Program-made: the position numbers and the translations under genes | Assembly: GCA_001767925.1 (NCBI GenBank) | Contig: MEMM01000132.1 | Coordinates: forward strand, 39,807-87,404 | DNA: 47,598 nt | Source of the DNA: Alphaproteobacteria bacterium RIFCSPHIGHO2_12_FULL_63_12 | GTDB taxonomy: Bacteria; Pseudomonadota; Alphaproteobacteria; Caulobacterales; Parvularculaceae | Direction of reading: 5' to 3' | In this document: piece after piece, positions 1 to 10,023 of the stretch | Numbering within the stretch: the stretch's first letter is position 1 | How the letters are laid out: every line of letters begins with the position of its first letter | The notes under the pieces: generated by a model | What the model saw: the letters and a program-made list of their open reading frames with translations, nothing else | Told to the model about the DNA's origin: nothing | The model's database searches: none

Positions 1-44
1 GCCCCTCTCTCGCCGCCGCCGAAAAAGAAAAAAAGGAGTCCGTC

Positions 45-482
45 GTGACCGGTCGCTTCATCCCGCTCGCCGACGATTATCTGGTATCGCCGCAGATCGG
101 CCCCGACGAAATCGCCGCGGCCAAGGCGCTCGGCGTCACCTTGATCATCAATAACCGCCCCGACGGGGAGGAACTCGGCCAGCCAAGGGGCGCCGACATC
201 GAAGCGGCGGCCAAAGCGGCGGGGCTTTCCTATGCGGCGATCCCGGTCCGGGGCATGGCGATCGGACCCGCCGAGATCACCGCCCTCGCCGAGGCATTGT
301 CGGCGCAAGAGGGAAAGGTTCTCGCCTTTTGCCGGTCGGGGACGCGCTCGACCGTGCTGCGCGCCTATCTGCGGGCGCGCGACGGCGCTTCCGCCGACGA
401 GATTATCGAGGAAGCTGCCGACGCCGGCTACAACATCGCCGGGCAGAAAGGCGCGCTGATCGCCCTTGGAGCGCGCCGGTAA
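45..482 (+). CDS. TIGR01244/DUF442-like sulfur transferase / phosphatase-fold protein
   Basis: 145-aa ORF; CRSGTRS P-loop-like motif (HCxxGxxRS type) and overall DUF442-like pattern (ADDYLVSPQI...NNRPDGEE). Confidence 0.8.
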   Translation: MTGRFIPLADDYLVSPQIGPDEIAAAKALGVTLIINNRPDGEELGQPRGADIEAAAKAAGLSYAAIPVRGMAIGPAEITALAEALSAQEGKVLAFCRSGTRSTVLRAYLRARDGASADEIIEEAADAGYNIAGQKGALIALGARR

Positions 483-491
483 ACGCGGCCG

Positions 492-839
492 CTAATAATG
501 AACGATGATGCGGGCGCTGGTTGACGCCGCCGGAATGACGATCGTCTCGGTCAAGGTGACGCCGCAGGTCAGTTCGGCGATGTCGCGCCCCGCAAGGTCG
601 GTCGCGCGGGTTTCCTGCCCCTCGCCGCAATCGAGGAAGCTTCCGCGTTCCTTTTCAACGACATAGAGCCAGTTCGGCGGCGCAATGACATAGGCCTGGT
701 CGGTGATCCCGCCATGGCCTTCGCCGAGCGCGATCCCGCCGGCCGAGCGCTCGCCGGCGAGCGCCGGACCTGCCGCCGCGGCCGCCAGAGCAAAGGCGCC
801 GAGGCAGGCTTTAACGATTTGTTTACGACTGGCACACAT
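492..839 (-). CDS. small secreted hypothetical protein
   Basis: 115-aa ORF with N-terminal signal peptide (IVKACLGAFALAAAAAGPALA). Confidence 0.55.
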   Translation of the reverse strand: MCASRKQIVKACLGAFALAAAAAGPALAGERSAGGIALGEGHGGITDQAYVIAPPNWLYVVEKERGSFLDCGEGQETRATDLAGRDIAELTCGVTLTETIVIPAASTSARIIVHY

Positions 840-857
840 GGCGCCGGCGTCGCAAAG

Positions 858-900
858 GCCGGGCCGGGCCGGGCCGGGTTGGGCCGGGTTGGATGGGGCC
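858..900. repeat. short tandem GGGCC/GGGTT repeat with G-quadruplex-type pattern
   Basis: ggccgggccgggccgggccgggttgggccgggttggatgggg read directly; GGGCCGGGCCGGGCCGGG at 861-878. Confidence 0.85.
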
Positions 901-1010
901 GCCCCGGCCAGCGGTCTGATCGCGAAGACTTTATTTCCTTGTCAGCGCCGGAAAAGCCATGTTGAAGATCGGCGGGCGGACAACAAACGAATTCTGGGTG
1001 CGGGCCGGGC

Positions 1011-1943
1011 ATGGCTTTTTTCTCTGATTTTGAGATCAGCGGCGGCGGCATCGTCGCCAAGGAGACCGGCGCGCATATTCGCTGGTCCCCTGAATTCGCC
1101 CGCGACGCGCTTCGCATCGCCTCTTTCATCGGCCTCGTTCAGGGGGTCAGGGCGTCGCGCGCCGTCAAGGGGCGCGAGCCGCGGGCGTCGATCTGCTTTT
1201 ATCCGAAAAAGCCCCGCTCCTATTACGCGATCTGGCCGGTCTGCCAGCTCGCCGACGTGAAGATCGTCGACGATCCGGCGGACGCCGATTTGCATTTCTA
1301 TTTCGAAGACCGCGAATTCCGGACCGCGCCGCTCGCCGCGCCGTCGAACCGGCCGGCCTTCAATATCGGCTGCCACGACATCAGGAAAAGCGTTGTCAGC
1401 CGGATTTTCGAAGAGGTCTTCGGCTACACGCTGATGGTCGATCCGCATACGCATAAAGGTCTTGCGGTCGAGAAGTCGGAACTCAACGGCAAGCATGACG
1501 GCCGTATCGTCTCCTGCCCGATCGATGCGCCGCGCCATGACCGCGTCTATCAGCGCCTCGTCGACAATACATTCAATGGCCGCGAATTCATCGACATCAG
1601 GACGCCGGTCGTCGGCGGCAAGGCGCCGTTCGTTTATCTGAAGCGCCGGACGCGGGACTTGCGATTTTCCAACGACAATCACCGCGTCGATCTGGCGCCG
1701 GTCGATGCGATGCTTTCCAAGGACGAGCTTTCGAAAATCGCCGACTTCACGCACGCGATCGGCCTCGATTTCGGCGGCCTCGACGTGCTGCGCGACCGCG
1801 AGGACGGGCGCATCTACATCGTCGACGCCAACAAGACCGACATGGGCCCGCCCTCCGCGTTGTCCGCGCAGGACAAGCTGAAAGCGATGCGCGGCATCGC
1901 CGACGCCTTCGCGAGCCTTGTCGACGAGCGGATGAAAGCCTGA
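1011..1943 (+). CDS. conserved hypothetical, possible ATP-grasp-like protein
   Basis: 310-aa ORF; C-terminal GLDFGGLDVLRDREDGRIYIVDANKT resembles the ATP-grasp Mg-binding end. Confidence 0.6.
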   Translation: MAFFSDFEISGGGIVAKETGAHIRWSPEFARDALRIASFIGLVQGVRASRAVKGREPRASICFYPKKPRSYYAIWPVCQLADVKIVDDPADADLHFYFEDREFRTAPLAAPSNRPAFNIGCHDIRKSVVSRIFEEVFGYTLMVDPHTHKGLAVEKSELNGKHDGRIVSCPIDAPRHDRVYQRLVDNTFNGREFIDIRTPVVGGKAPFVYLKRRTRDLRFSNDNHRVDLAPVDAMLSKDELSKIADFTHAIGLDFGGLDVLRDREDGRIYIVDANKTDMGPPSALSAQDKLKAMRGIADAFASLVDERMKA

Positions 1944-1945
1944 GC

Positions 1946-2857
1946 TTGGCGGCCATTCCCTTCGTCAAGGAAATCGATTTCAGCTATGGGCGCGCCGACC
2001 GGCTGTCGCCGCTGATCCGCCGCGTCATCTGCAACAATCCCGGACCCTTCACCTACACGGGAAGCGGGACCTATCTCGTCGGGCGCGACGGCGGCGAGAT
2101 CGCGGTGATCGACCCCGGTCCCGCGAACGAGGCGCATCTCGACGCATTGGTAAGGGCGATCGGCGGCGCGCGGGTCAGCCATGTTCTGATCACCCATACC
2201 CATTCCGACCATTGCGGCGGCGCGCGCGCTTTCGCTGGGCGGGTCGGCGCGCCGATCTTCGGCGCGGGGGCGCATCCGGTCGCCGACAAAAAGCTCGACG
2301 CGCCGGCGCTCGACGAAGGCGCCGATTACGCTTTCGCCCCGGACAAGATCCTGCGCGACGGCGACGTCATCACCGGCGACGGCTGGACGATCGGGGCGGT
2401 CGCAACGCCCGGTCATCTCTCCAACCATCTTTGCTTTGCGCTTTCGGGGGAGGGCGCGCTGTTCACCGGCGATCACATCATGGGCTGGGCGACGACGGTG
2501 ATCGCGCCGCCGGACGGCGACATGGCCGACTATTTCGACAGCCTAGACAAGCTGCTGGCGCGCGACGACGTCATTTACTATCCGACGCATGGCGCGCCCA
2601 TCGAAAACCCCAAGCCCTTTGTCCGCGCCATCCGGACGCACCGGCGCATCCGCGACGGGCAGATTCTCGATCAGCTGAAAAAAGGCCGTACCCGGATCAA
2701 AGAGATCACCGAAATCATCTACGCCGATATCGACAAGCGCCTGCACGGCGCGGCGGCGCTCAATGTCTATGCGCATCTCATTCGTCTGGTGAAGACCGGC
2801 GCCGTTGCGTGCGACGGCGCGCCGGGGATGAAAAGCGCCTATCGCCCGAACGAATAG
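1946..2857 (+). CDS. MBL-fold metallo-hydrolase (LACTB2-like)
   Basis: HTHSDHCGG motif, later GDHIMGW and THGAP; TTG start 2 nt after the previous stop. Confidence 0.85.
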   Translation: MAAIPFVKEIDFSYGRADRLSPLIRRVICNNPGPFTYTGSGTYLVGRDGGEIAVIDPGPANEAHLDALVRAIGGARVSHVLITHTHSDHCGGARAFAGRVGAPIFGAGAHPVADKKLDAPALDEGADYAFAPDKILRDGDVITGDGWTIGAVATPGHLSNHLCFALSGEGALFTGDHIMGWATTVIAPPDGDMADYFDSLDKLLARDDVIYYPTHGAPIENPKPFVRAIRTHRRIRDGQILDQLKKGRTRIKEITEIIYADIDKRLHGAAALNVYAHLIRLVKTGAVACDGAPGMKSAYRPNE

Positions 2858-2879
2858 GCGGCGCAACGTCAAATTCCAT

Positions 2880-4193
2880 CTATTCATTGAATACCTTCGT
2901 CACCTTCGCGAGCGCTTCGAGTTCTTCGGCGCAATAACCGCGGTCCGCGATTGAGCACCGTTCGAGGAGCGCTTCTGCGGCGGCAATATTATCCTGTGTT
3001 TCAGTCAGGCGCAGGAGGGACATCAATGCAAGCGACTTCATCGCGTAGACGTCGCCAAGCGCCGCCGCCTTTTCGAGCCATAATCGCGCAAGTTCGATGT
3101 TCCGCTCAACCCCTTGATAGCAATACATGAGGCTGGCCCCGATTTCATTCATGGCGGCGGCGCTTCCTTGCGACGCGGCGACCTGAAACAAGCGCATCAA
3201 AATTTTTTGCCGCCTTTCTTCCGAAATTTCGCCACCCAGATCGTCCGCATTGTCAAATGCATATTGAGCGAGAGCATCGCCCTGGAATTTGTCCGTGATC
3301 GCCTCGGCTATCGCCTGATCTTCAGCCGAGAGACTCCAGACCGAGTCGATCGGCTGCAAATCGTCCTTTTCGCAAGTCGCGGAGTTTCCTCGATCAACCC
3401 ACGCCGCCAATGTTTTAAGCGCGCTCTCATAGGAGAGCACGGGAGGCGCGATTTCACTCGCGTTGTCGGCGACAGAGCATTCCGTAGCTGCCTGAACCAT
3501 GCATTCGAGTTTGCGCCCCATTGGTGCGCGATCCAGATGCGTGAACGTCAACGCCATCTCAACTCCATCGGTATAAATCACTCTTTGGAAGCAGAGCATG
3601 ATGCCAATGCGATCCTTGATCCAGATTCGACAGGGTCGGCGCTTTCCGGCGTCGACCACGAAACCGGTCGGGCTGTATTCGTCGAAACCGCCAGACGCCA
3701 ACGGGCTCCCGTATAATTCATTAAGTTTTCGATCGAGAATCAACGCGTGCAAAATCCTTTGCAGCCGGACAAGTATCGGATCATCGGGAAGCACGCGATG
3801 CTGGAAGTGATATTCGATTTCAACAGGCAAGGAATCAGCGCTTAAATTGACGCTGACGCCGCCGCGCGCAAGCGACGCAGGGAGCATTTCTCTTTTGATG
3901 TAAACGTTCGAATATTTACCATTGACGCAATGCGCCACTGAAGCGTCGACATAGACAGCCGGAATGACGGCAGCGAGTTTCTTCACCAACTCCTCGCAAC
4001 CCGGCCGACTCCAATTTCCCCGGCTAACGGCGTCACGATCAAAATCATTCCAGGAAATTCCGAGCGGCCGCTCAATGCTGAGTTCGTCGGATGAGATCGG
4101 GTGTTCCAACTCTCCACATGCGCAAAGCATGGTCAGCGGCGCGATCGTCGCGGCCCGTACAGCATGGGCGATTTTAAGACAAAATTGGGACAT
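2880..4193 (-). CDS. Sel1-repeat-containing putative lipoprotein
   Basis: C-terminal Sel1-like repeats (AAMNEIGASLMYCYQG...ARLWLEKAAALGDVYAMKSLA); signal sequence ending TMLCACGELEH; start chosen at MSQFCLK inside ORF 2880..4256. Confidence 0.65.
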   Translation of the reverse strand: MSQFCLKIAHAVRAATIAPLTMLCACGELEHPISSDELSIERPLGISWNDFDRDAVSRGNWSRPGCEELVKKLAAVIPAVYVDASVAHCVNGKYSNVYIKREMLPASLARGGVSVNLSADSLPVEIEYHFQHRVLPDDPILVRLQRILHALILDRKLNELYGSPLASGGFDEYSPTGFVVDAGKRRPCRIWIKDRIGIMLCFQRVIYTDGVEMALTFTHLDRAPMGRKLECMVQAATECSVADNASEIAPPVLSYESALKTLAAWVDRGNSATCEKDDLQPIDSVWSLSAEDQAIAEAITDKFQGDALAQYAFDNADDLGGEISEERRQKILMRLFQVAASQGSAAAMNEIGASLMYCYQGVERNIELARLWLEKAAALGDVYAMKSLALMSLLRLTETQDNIAAAEALLERCSIADRGYCAEELEALAKVTKVFNE

Positions 4194-4362
4194 GGCCTCT
4201 CCCCCGAAACCATTTAATTGCGGCTTTATATCGCAATCCTGAATTGACGAATGCAATCCCCTGCACCCAGGACAAAAAACGCGTCCGGCAGCAGTAAGCG
4301 TCCATCAGGACAGGCGATGCGTCGAATAATCGGGGGGCGTAGGGCGGTTGACACGTCCCCCC

Positions 4363-5043
4363 TCACGGATAAAGCCGCTCGGTCACCCACCCCGCGCCGG
4401 CGCGGCGGAATTGCAGCCGGTCGTGCAGGCGGAACGGGCGATTGACCCAGAATTCGATTTCGGACGGCGTCAATCGAAAGCCCGACCAGTGTTGGGGGCG
4501 CGCGATCTCGCCCAGCCCGAAACGCGCCGCCTCGCGGGCGACCGCCTTTTCGAGCGCGAACCGGCTTTCGAGCGGCCGCGACTGCGCCGAGGCCCAGGCG
4601 CCGATCTGCGAGCCGCGGGCGCGCGTCGCGAAATAGGCGTCGGCTTCCGCGTCGGAGACCGGCGCGACGGTTCCACGGAAGCGGACGACGCGGCGGATCG
4701 ACTTCCAGTGAAAACACAGCGCCGCCTTCGGATTGGCGGCAAGCTCGCGCCCCTTGGCGCTTTCAAGATTGGTGAAAAAGGTGAGGCCCGCCGCGTCGAT
4801 ATCCTTCAAAAGCACCATGCGGACATTGGGAAGGCCGTCCTTGTCGACGGTCGCCAGCGCCATGGCGTTGGCGTCGTTCGGCTCCTTCTTTTTGGCGAGC
4901 TCGAACCATTCGCCGAAAAGGGCCAGCGGGTCCTCGCGGGTGAAGACCTCCCCCTGATCCTCGTCGACCTTATAGGCCTCGGCGGAGGGGCTCGGCGGGA
5001 TGATCGATTTTCGGCTCATTCGGGCGGTCCCCGCATTTTCCAA
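4363..5043 (-). CDS. pdxH: pyridoxamine 5'-phosphate oxidase
   Basis: [65 protein letters not shown]; ends ERLYP. Confidence 0.93.
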   Translation of the reverse strand: MENAGTARMSRKSIIPPSPSAEAYKVDEDQGEVFTREDPLALFGEWFELAKKKEPNDANAMALATVDKDGLPNVRMVLLKDIDAAGLTFFTNLESAKGRELAANPKAALCFHWKSIRRVVRFRGTVAPVSDAEADAYFATRARGSQIGAWASAQSRPLESRFALEKAVAREAARFGLGEIARPQHWSGFRLTPSEIEFWVNRPFRLHDRLQFRRAGAGWVTERLYP

Positions 5044-5126
5044 TCGGCGACGGATCGTTCTATAGGATCATCCGCCTGATTCATAACCGGTTGGATCGTT
5101 TTCAGGGTAGGGCGCGGGGCGCGGGA

Positions 5127-6227
5127 ATGTCGCATAACAGTTTCGGCCATCTTTTCCGCGTGACGACCTGGGGCGAAAGCCACGGGCCGGCGATCGGCTG
5201 CGTCATCGACGGCTGTCCGCCCGGCATTGCGCTCACCGCCGCCGAGATTCAGGCGGCGCTCGATTTGAGGAAGCCCGGAACCTCGAAATTCGTCACCCAG
5301 CGGCGCGAGCCGGACGAAGTGAAAATTCTCTCCGGCGTTTTCGAAGACGACCGCACCGGCGGCCTCAGAACCACCGGGACGCCGATCAGCCTGTTGATCG
5401 AGAATGTCGATCAGCGATCGAAAGACTATTCCGACATCCGCGACACCTACCGGCCGGGTCACGCCGATTTCACCTATGACGCCAAATACGGCTTTCGCGA
5501 TTATCGCGGCGGCGGGCGCTCGTCGGCGCGCGAGACCGCCTGCCGGGTCGCGGCGGGCGCCGTCGCCCGGAAAGTCCTCGATCACCTTTATGGCGGCGTC
5601 GTCATTCGCGGCTGCCTCGTGCAGATGGGAAAAATCCATATCGACCGCGCGCGCTTCGACTGGGACGAGACGGCGCGCAACCCGTTCTGGTCGCCCGACG
5701 CGGTCGCCGCCGAAGAGTTCGAGCTGGCGCTGGAGAAGGCGCGCAAGGCCGGCTCCTCGCTCGGCGCCGTTATCGAGATCGTCGCGTCCGGCGCGCCGGC
5801 GGGGCTCGGCGCGCCGGTTTACGGAAAGCTCGACGCGGATCTTGCCGCCGCGATGATGTCGATCAACGCGGTCAAGGGCGTCGAGATCGGCGCCGGCATG
5901 GCGGCGGCGGCGCTCACCGGCGAAGAGAACGCCGACGAAATCCGGTTGAAAAGAAAGAAGCCGCATTTCCTGTCGAACAACGCCGGGGGAATTCTCGGCG
6001 GGATTTCAACCGGCCAGGACATCGTCGCGCGTTTCGCCGTGAAGCCGACTTCGTCGATCCTGTCGCCGCGAAAGACCATCACGCGCGACGGCAAGGAAGC
6101 CGAAATTTCAACCAAAGGCCGCCACGATCCTTGCGTCGGGATCAGAGCCGTGCCAGTCGGCGTCGCGATGATGGCGGCGACGCTCGCGGACCATGCGCTG
6201 CGTCACCGCGCCCAATGCGGAAGTTGA
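5127..6227 (+). CDS. aroC: chorismate synthase
   Basis: [63 protein letters not shown]. Confidence 0.96.
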   Translation: MSHNSFGHLFRVTTWGESHGPAIGCVIDGCPPGIALTAAEIQAALDLRKPGTSKFVTQRREPDEVKILSGVFEDDRTGGLRTTGTPISLLIENVDQRSKDYSDIRDTYRPGHADFTYDAKYGFRDYRGGGRSSARETACRVAAGAVARKVLDHLYGGVVIRGCLVQMGKIHIDRARFDWDETARNPFWSPDAVAAEEFELALEKARKAGSSLGAVIEIVASGAPAGLGAPVYGKLDADLAAAMMSINAVKGVEIGAGMAAAALTGEENADEIRLKRKKPHFLSNNAGGILGGISTGQDIVARFAVKPTSSILSPRKTITRDGKEAEISTKGRHDPCVGIRAVPVGVAMMAATLADHALRHRAQCGS

Positions 6228-6229
6228 GT

Positions 6230-7222
6230 ATGAAGCGCGCGTTTGCATTCCTCGCCGGTTTCATCGCGATCATCGCGGCGGTCTTCATGCTGGTGAGAAC
6301 GCCAGATGCCGACCGCGACGAAATGATCGCGAAATATGGCGGCCCGAAAGCGATGTTCGCCGAAGGCGCCGGCGGCATGCGCGTTCACTGGCGCGACGAA
6401 GGCTGCCGCGACTGTCCGGCGATCATCCTCCTGCACGGGTCGAATGCGAGCCTTCAGACATGGGAGCCGCTGGTTCAGCAGCTGAACGGCGAATACCGCA
6501 TCATCACCTATGATCAGCCGGGCCACGGCCTCACCGGCGCGCATCCGCGCGACGATTATTCGGCGGCCGGCATGTTCGAGGCGCTGAACGCCGTCGCCGG
6601 CGCCGCGCGGCTCGATCATTTCTATCTCGGCGGCAATTCGATGGGCGGCTGGATCGCCTGGCGCTATGCGCTCGCTTATCCCGAACGCGTCGACGGGCTC
6701 ATTCTCATCGACGCGGGCGGCGCACCCCTGCGCGACGGGGAAACGCCGCCGCCGCTCAATCTCGGCTTTCGCCTGATGCGCAATCCGTTGCTGCGTCCGC
6801 TGGTCGAACAGATCACGCCGCGCGACATTGTCGCGAAGTCGGTTTTGGAGACGGTCGCCGTCAAGTCGATCGTCGATGACGCGATGATCGACCGCTATTG
6901 GGAGCTGAACCGCTTTCCCGGCAATCGCCGCGCCTCGGCGATCCGCGCCACGACCGATCGCGAAGAGGCGTTCGCGGACCGGCTCACCGAAATCACCGCG
7001 CCGACGCTGATCGTCTGGGGCGCGCAAGACCGCCTCATCTATCCGACGGCGGCGGAAACTTTCGCCGAGCGCATTCCCGATACCGATGTCGTGATCTTCG
7101 ACGGCGTCGGCCATGTGCCGATGGAAGAAGCGCCCGAAGCGACGGCCAACGCGATCCGCCGCTTCCTCGAAGCGCAACAGCCAGAAGCCGTCGACACCTT
7201 GAAGCTCGAACAGCCGCAATAA
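6230..7222 (+). CDS. alpha/beta hydrolase, membrane-anchored or secreted
   Basis: N-terminal hydrophobic segment; LLHGSNASLQTW oxyanion region, GGNSMGGW nucleophile elbow, GHVPMEEAP. Confidence 0.88.
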   Translation: MKRAFAFLAGFIAIIAAVFMLVRTPDADRDEMIAKYGGPKAMFAEGAGGMRVHWRDEGCRDCPAIILLHGSNASLQTWEPLVQQLNGEYRIITYDQPGHGLTGAHPRDDYSAAGMFEALNAVAGAARLDHFYLGGNSMGGWIAWRYALAYPERVDGLILIDAGGAPLRDGETPPPLNLGFRLMRNPLLRPLVEQITPRDIVAKSVLETVAVKSIVDDAMIDRYWELNRFPGNRRASAIRATTDREEAFADRLTEITAPTLIVWGAQDRLIYPTAAETFAERIPDTDVVIFDGVGHVPMEEAPEATANAIRRFLEAQQPEAVDTLKLEQPQ

Positions 7223-7302
7223 AGCGAGAGGCGAAATACCGTTGCATCACTCTCTCTTCATCGAGAGAGGCTGATCCGACATGCGCTTTGGACAGCTCCT
7301 TT

Positions 7303-7350
7303 CCTCCCCCGCTTGCGGGGGAGGTGGCCCGAAGGGCCGGAGGGGGGTCG
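7303..7350. repeat. palindromic intergenic repeat (cctcccccgcttgcgggggaggtggcccgaagggccggaggggg)
   Basis: two consecutive inverted repeats read directly; resembles a widespread alphaproteobacterial intergenic repeat class. Confidence 0.75.
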
Positions 7351-7430
7351 TCAAAAGCGGCGGCGCTCGCGGACGGAGCGCGCCCTTTGCGTCATACCAA
7401 TTTGTGCTGAGAAGAACCGGTATCGAAGCC

Positions 7431-7512
7431 GTCACTCCGGGGCGATGCGCAGCATCGAACCCGGAGTCTACGTGGATTCCGGGTTCGCGACTTCGCCGCG
7501 CCCCGGAATGAC
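7431..7512. repeat. long inverted intergenic repeat (gtcactccggggcg...cgccccggaatgac)
   Basis: outer arms gtcaNtccggggcg/cgccccggaatgac and inner arms cgaacccgga/tccgggttcg read directly; common alphaproteobacterial REP-like class. Confidence 0.75.
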
Positions 7513-7572
7513 ACCTGATTTGACTGTCGACCGGTGAAGGCTGGAATGAATCGGATGAATCGCGGATTGGCG

Positions 7573-8640
7573 TCAGGCTTTCGCGAACGCTGTCACTTTC
7601 GTCAGAAAGGCTAAACGCTCGTCGCGCTTTTCAAACCCCGCCGCGGCGAATTCCCCGGCGAGATCGAGACGGCAATAGCTATCGTAATACGGCTCGTGAA
7701 AGCCGCGCGGGAAATTTTCAAGCAGCGTGTCGAGTCCCGGCTCGTCGCCATACTGGATGGTGTCGACCAGCAGAAAGATCCCGCCGGGCTTTAGAAGGCG
7801 CGCGGCTTCGCGCGCCGTCTCGAGGCGAATTTTCGGCGGCAATTCATGGAAGAGATAAACCGCCGTGATGATGTCGAAAGACGCGTCGCCAAGCCCGCTC
7901 GCTTCCGCCTTCGCGCGGATGAAGCGGACATGGCGGAATTTCGACAGTGTCGTTTGCGCCTTGCCGAGATAAGCGGGCGACAGATCGAGCGCGCTCGCCT
8001 TGATCCCCGGCCAGTTGTCGAGGACGGTTTCGAGAAAACCGCCCGCTCCGCAGCCAAGATCAAGGAGCTCGATCGACGCCGGATCGCGCCCCGCAAGCGC
8101 GCGGCGAATGAACGGCAGCGCCTGACGGCGCATCGCGGCCGCCGCGCCCGTGAACAGCGTTTCCACTTGCATGTCGTAACGGTCGGCCGATTGCGCCGAC
8201 AACCAGCCGTCGGTCTGAAAATGGAAATTCTGCAAATAATAGCGCGGATATTTCCCGGCGGTCTCTTCGTTCATGACTTCCGAATGGCCGTTGGCGTATT
8301 TGCGCCGCGCCACGTTCTCGGTGTCGCGCAGGTAATCCCGCGACCGCGTCAACAGCCTTGAAAGCGAGGGCGGGCGGCGCAATTCGAGCGGCATCTTGTA
8401 GGCGCCGGATTTGATATGGCTCCAGTCGGCGCGGAAAAGTTCGCGAAACGACTGCTTCAGCCGCTCACGGTCGAGCGGCGCGAACGCGTCCGCGGCGGGC
8501 GCCTCCCCCGGCCGGGCGATCGGGCCCATTTTGCGGCGGCCGGCGAGATAATGTCCGGTGAACCAGGCGACGCGCGCCAACTGCGACGCGCCGTAGAACG
8601 CATGTTTCGCGCCGGTTGTCGCAGATGTTGCAAGCGACAT
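7573..8640 (-). CDS. class I SAM-dependent methyltransferase
   Basis: ELLDLGCGAGGFLETVLDNWPGIKASALDLSPAYL; LKPGGIFLLVDT. Confidence 0.87.
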   Translation of the reverse strand: MSLATSATTGAKHAFYGASQLARVAWFTGHYLAGRRKMGPIARPGEAPAADAFAPLDRERLKQSFRELFRADWSHIKSGAYKMPLELRRPPSLSRLLTRSRDYLRDTENVARRKYANGHSEVMNEETAGKYPRYYLQNFHFQTDGWLSAQSADRYDMQVETLFTGAAAAMRRQALPFIRRALAGRDPASIELLDLGCGAGGFLETVLDNWPGIKASALDLSPAYLGKAQTTLSKFRHVRFIRAKAEASGLGDASFDIITAVYLFHELPPKIRLETAREAARLLKPGGIFLLVDTIQYGDEPGLDTLLENFPRGFHEPYYDSYCRLDLAGEFAAAGFEKRDERLAFLTKVTAFAKA

Positions 8641-8643
8641 CGC

Positions 8644-9930
8644 TTATTTCCTCTTGAACACGCCGACGATTTCAACGTGGGGCGAATAGACGAACTGGTC
8701 AACCGGCGTCGCCTGCGTCAGCTTGTATCCGCCGCTGGCGAGAATCGCCGCGTCGCGCGCGAAGGTCGCGGGATTGCAGGAGACGCCGATGACGGTTTTA
8801 ACGCCGCTCCCGGCGATTTGCAGGGCTTGTTCGGCCGCGCCGGCGCGCGGCGGATCGAATACGACCGCGTCAAAACCGTTCAGCGCTTTCGCCATAATGG
8901 GCCGCTCGAAGAGGTCCCGCACCTCCGTCGCGACGGGGTTGACGGCGAGACCCGCCGCTTGCGCGCCGGCGGCGGCTTTGGCGAGCGCATCGATCGAGGC
9001 GCGGTCGCCATCGACGGCGAACACCGTCGCGGTTCGCGCCAGCGGCAGCGCGAACGTTCCGCAGCCTGAAAATAGATCGGCGATCTTTTTGGCGCCGCGC
9101 GCCGCCGCCGCGACCTGTGCGATCAGCGCGACTTCACCTTCCCTGCTCGCCTGCAGGAACCCGCCCGGCGGCGGCGTCACCGGGACGCCGCCAAGATGAA
9201 TAACGGGGGGCGCGAACAGCGCGAGCACGCCGCCGTTCATCGACAGCCGGACAGCGTTCGCGGCGCGGGCGGCCGCCATCAGATCGGAAAGAGCCGCGCC
9301 GCGCGGCTCCTCGATTTTTCCGGAGATCGCGATGTCGAGGCCGTTGTCGCAGCAGGTGACCGCAAGATCGAAGGCGCGCGCGTCGATTTTCGCCGCCAGT
9401 GCGCGGAGCGCGGCAAGGCGCGACGAGAGTTCATCGCGCAATATCAGGCAACCGTCGACGCGGGCGATCCGCGCGGACCGCCGCGCGTTAAAGCCGAGCT
9501 GAATGTCACCGCCTCGCTTCTCCACCGCGAAGACCGCGCGGCGGCGGGACGCGGCGGGCGTCTCGATCGTGTCGCCGACAGGGACGTCGCTGAAGCCTTC
9601 CCGCGCCAGCGCCTCGATCACGCGCCGCCTTTTCCACGCGCGATAATAATCCGGCGACACGTGCTGCAAGGCGCAGCCGCCGCAGTCGCCATAATGACGA
9701 CAGGGCGCATCAATGCGGCCTTCGCCTTTTTCCAGCAGCGCGACCAGCGTCCCCCGGTCGCCGCTGAGATCGATTTCAGCAAGATCCCCCGGCGCCGTCA
9801 GCGGCGTGAAGACGCGCCGGCCATCGACGCTCGCAACGCCGTCGCCGCCGGCGCCGATATCGTCGATCCGCACCGTCGCGCGCCGCGCCGGCGGCGCCTT
9901 ATTTTCCCTGTGCCGATGGATTCGCGCCAA
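8644..9930 (-). CDS. TrmA/RumA-type class I SAM-dependent RNA (uracil-5-)methyltransferase
   Basis: TRAM-like N-terminus, CRHYGDCGGCALQHV Fe-S motif, LFSGCGTFALPLA, FDPPRAGA, SCNPATFARD. Confidence 0.92.
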   Translation of the reverse strand: MARIHRHRENKAPPARRATVRIDDIGAGGDGVASVDGRRVFTPLTAPGDLAEIDLSGDRGTLVALLEKGEGRIDAPCRHYGDCGGCALQHVSPDYYRAWKRRRVIEALAREGFSDVPVGDTIETPAASRRRAVFAVEKRGGDIQLGFNARRSARIARVDGCLILRDELSSRLAALRALAAKIDARAFDLAVTCCDNGLDIAISGKIEEPRGAALSDLMAAARAANAVRLSMNGGVLALFAPPVIHLGGVPVTPPPGGFLQASREGEVALIAQVAAAARGAKKIADLFSGCGTFALPLARTATVFAVDGDRASIDALAKAAAGAQAAGLAVNPVATEVRDLFERPIMAKALNGFDAVVFDPPRAGAAEQALQIAGSGVKTVIGVSCNPATFARDAAILASGGYKLTQATPVDQFVYSPHVEIVGVFKRK

Positions 9931-10023
9931 TCAGAAATTCCTTGCCGCCGCTGTCCGTGAATATGACCAGCGAGCCTTGAATTCGTTATGGCGCCCTCGC
10001 AGCTAGAGCGCTAGAAGGCGTTC

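Noticed and set aside
2212-2937. 241-aa plus-strand ORF overlapping the MBL hydrolase in another frame
   Set aside because: Composition dominated by Arg; overlaps a clear MBL-fold gene.
6203-7219. 338-aa minus-strand ORF opposite the alpha/beta hydrolase
   Set aside because: Antisense shadow with no recognisable motif; the plus frame has catalytic motifs.
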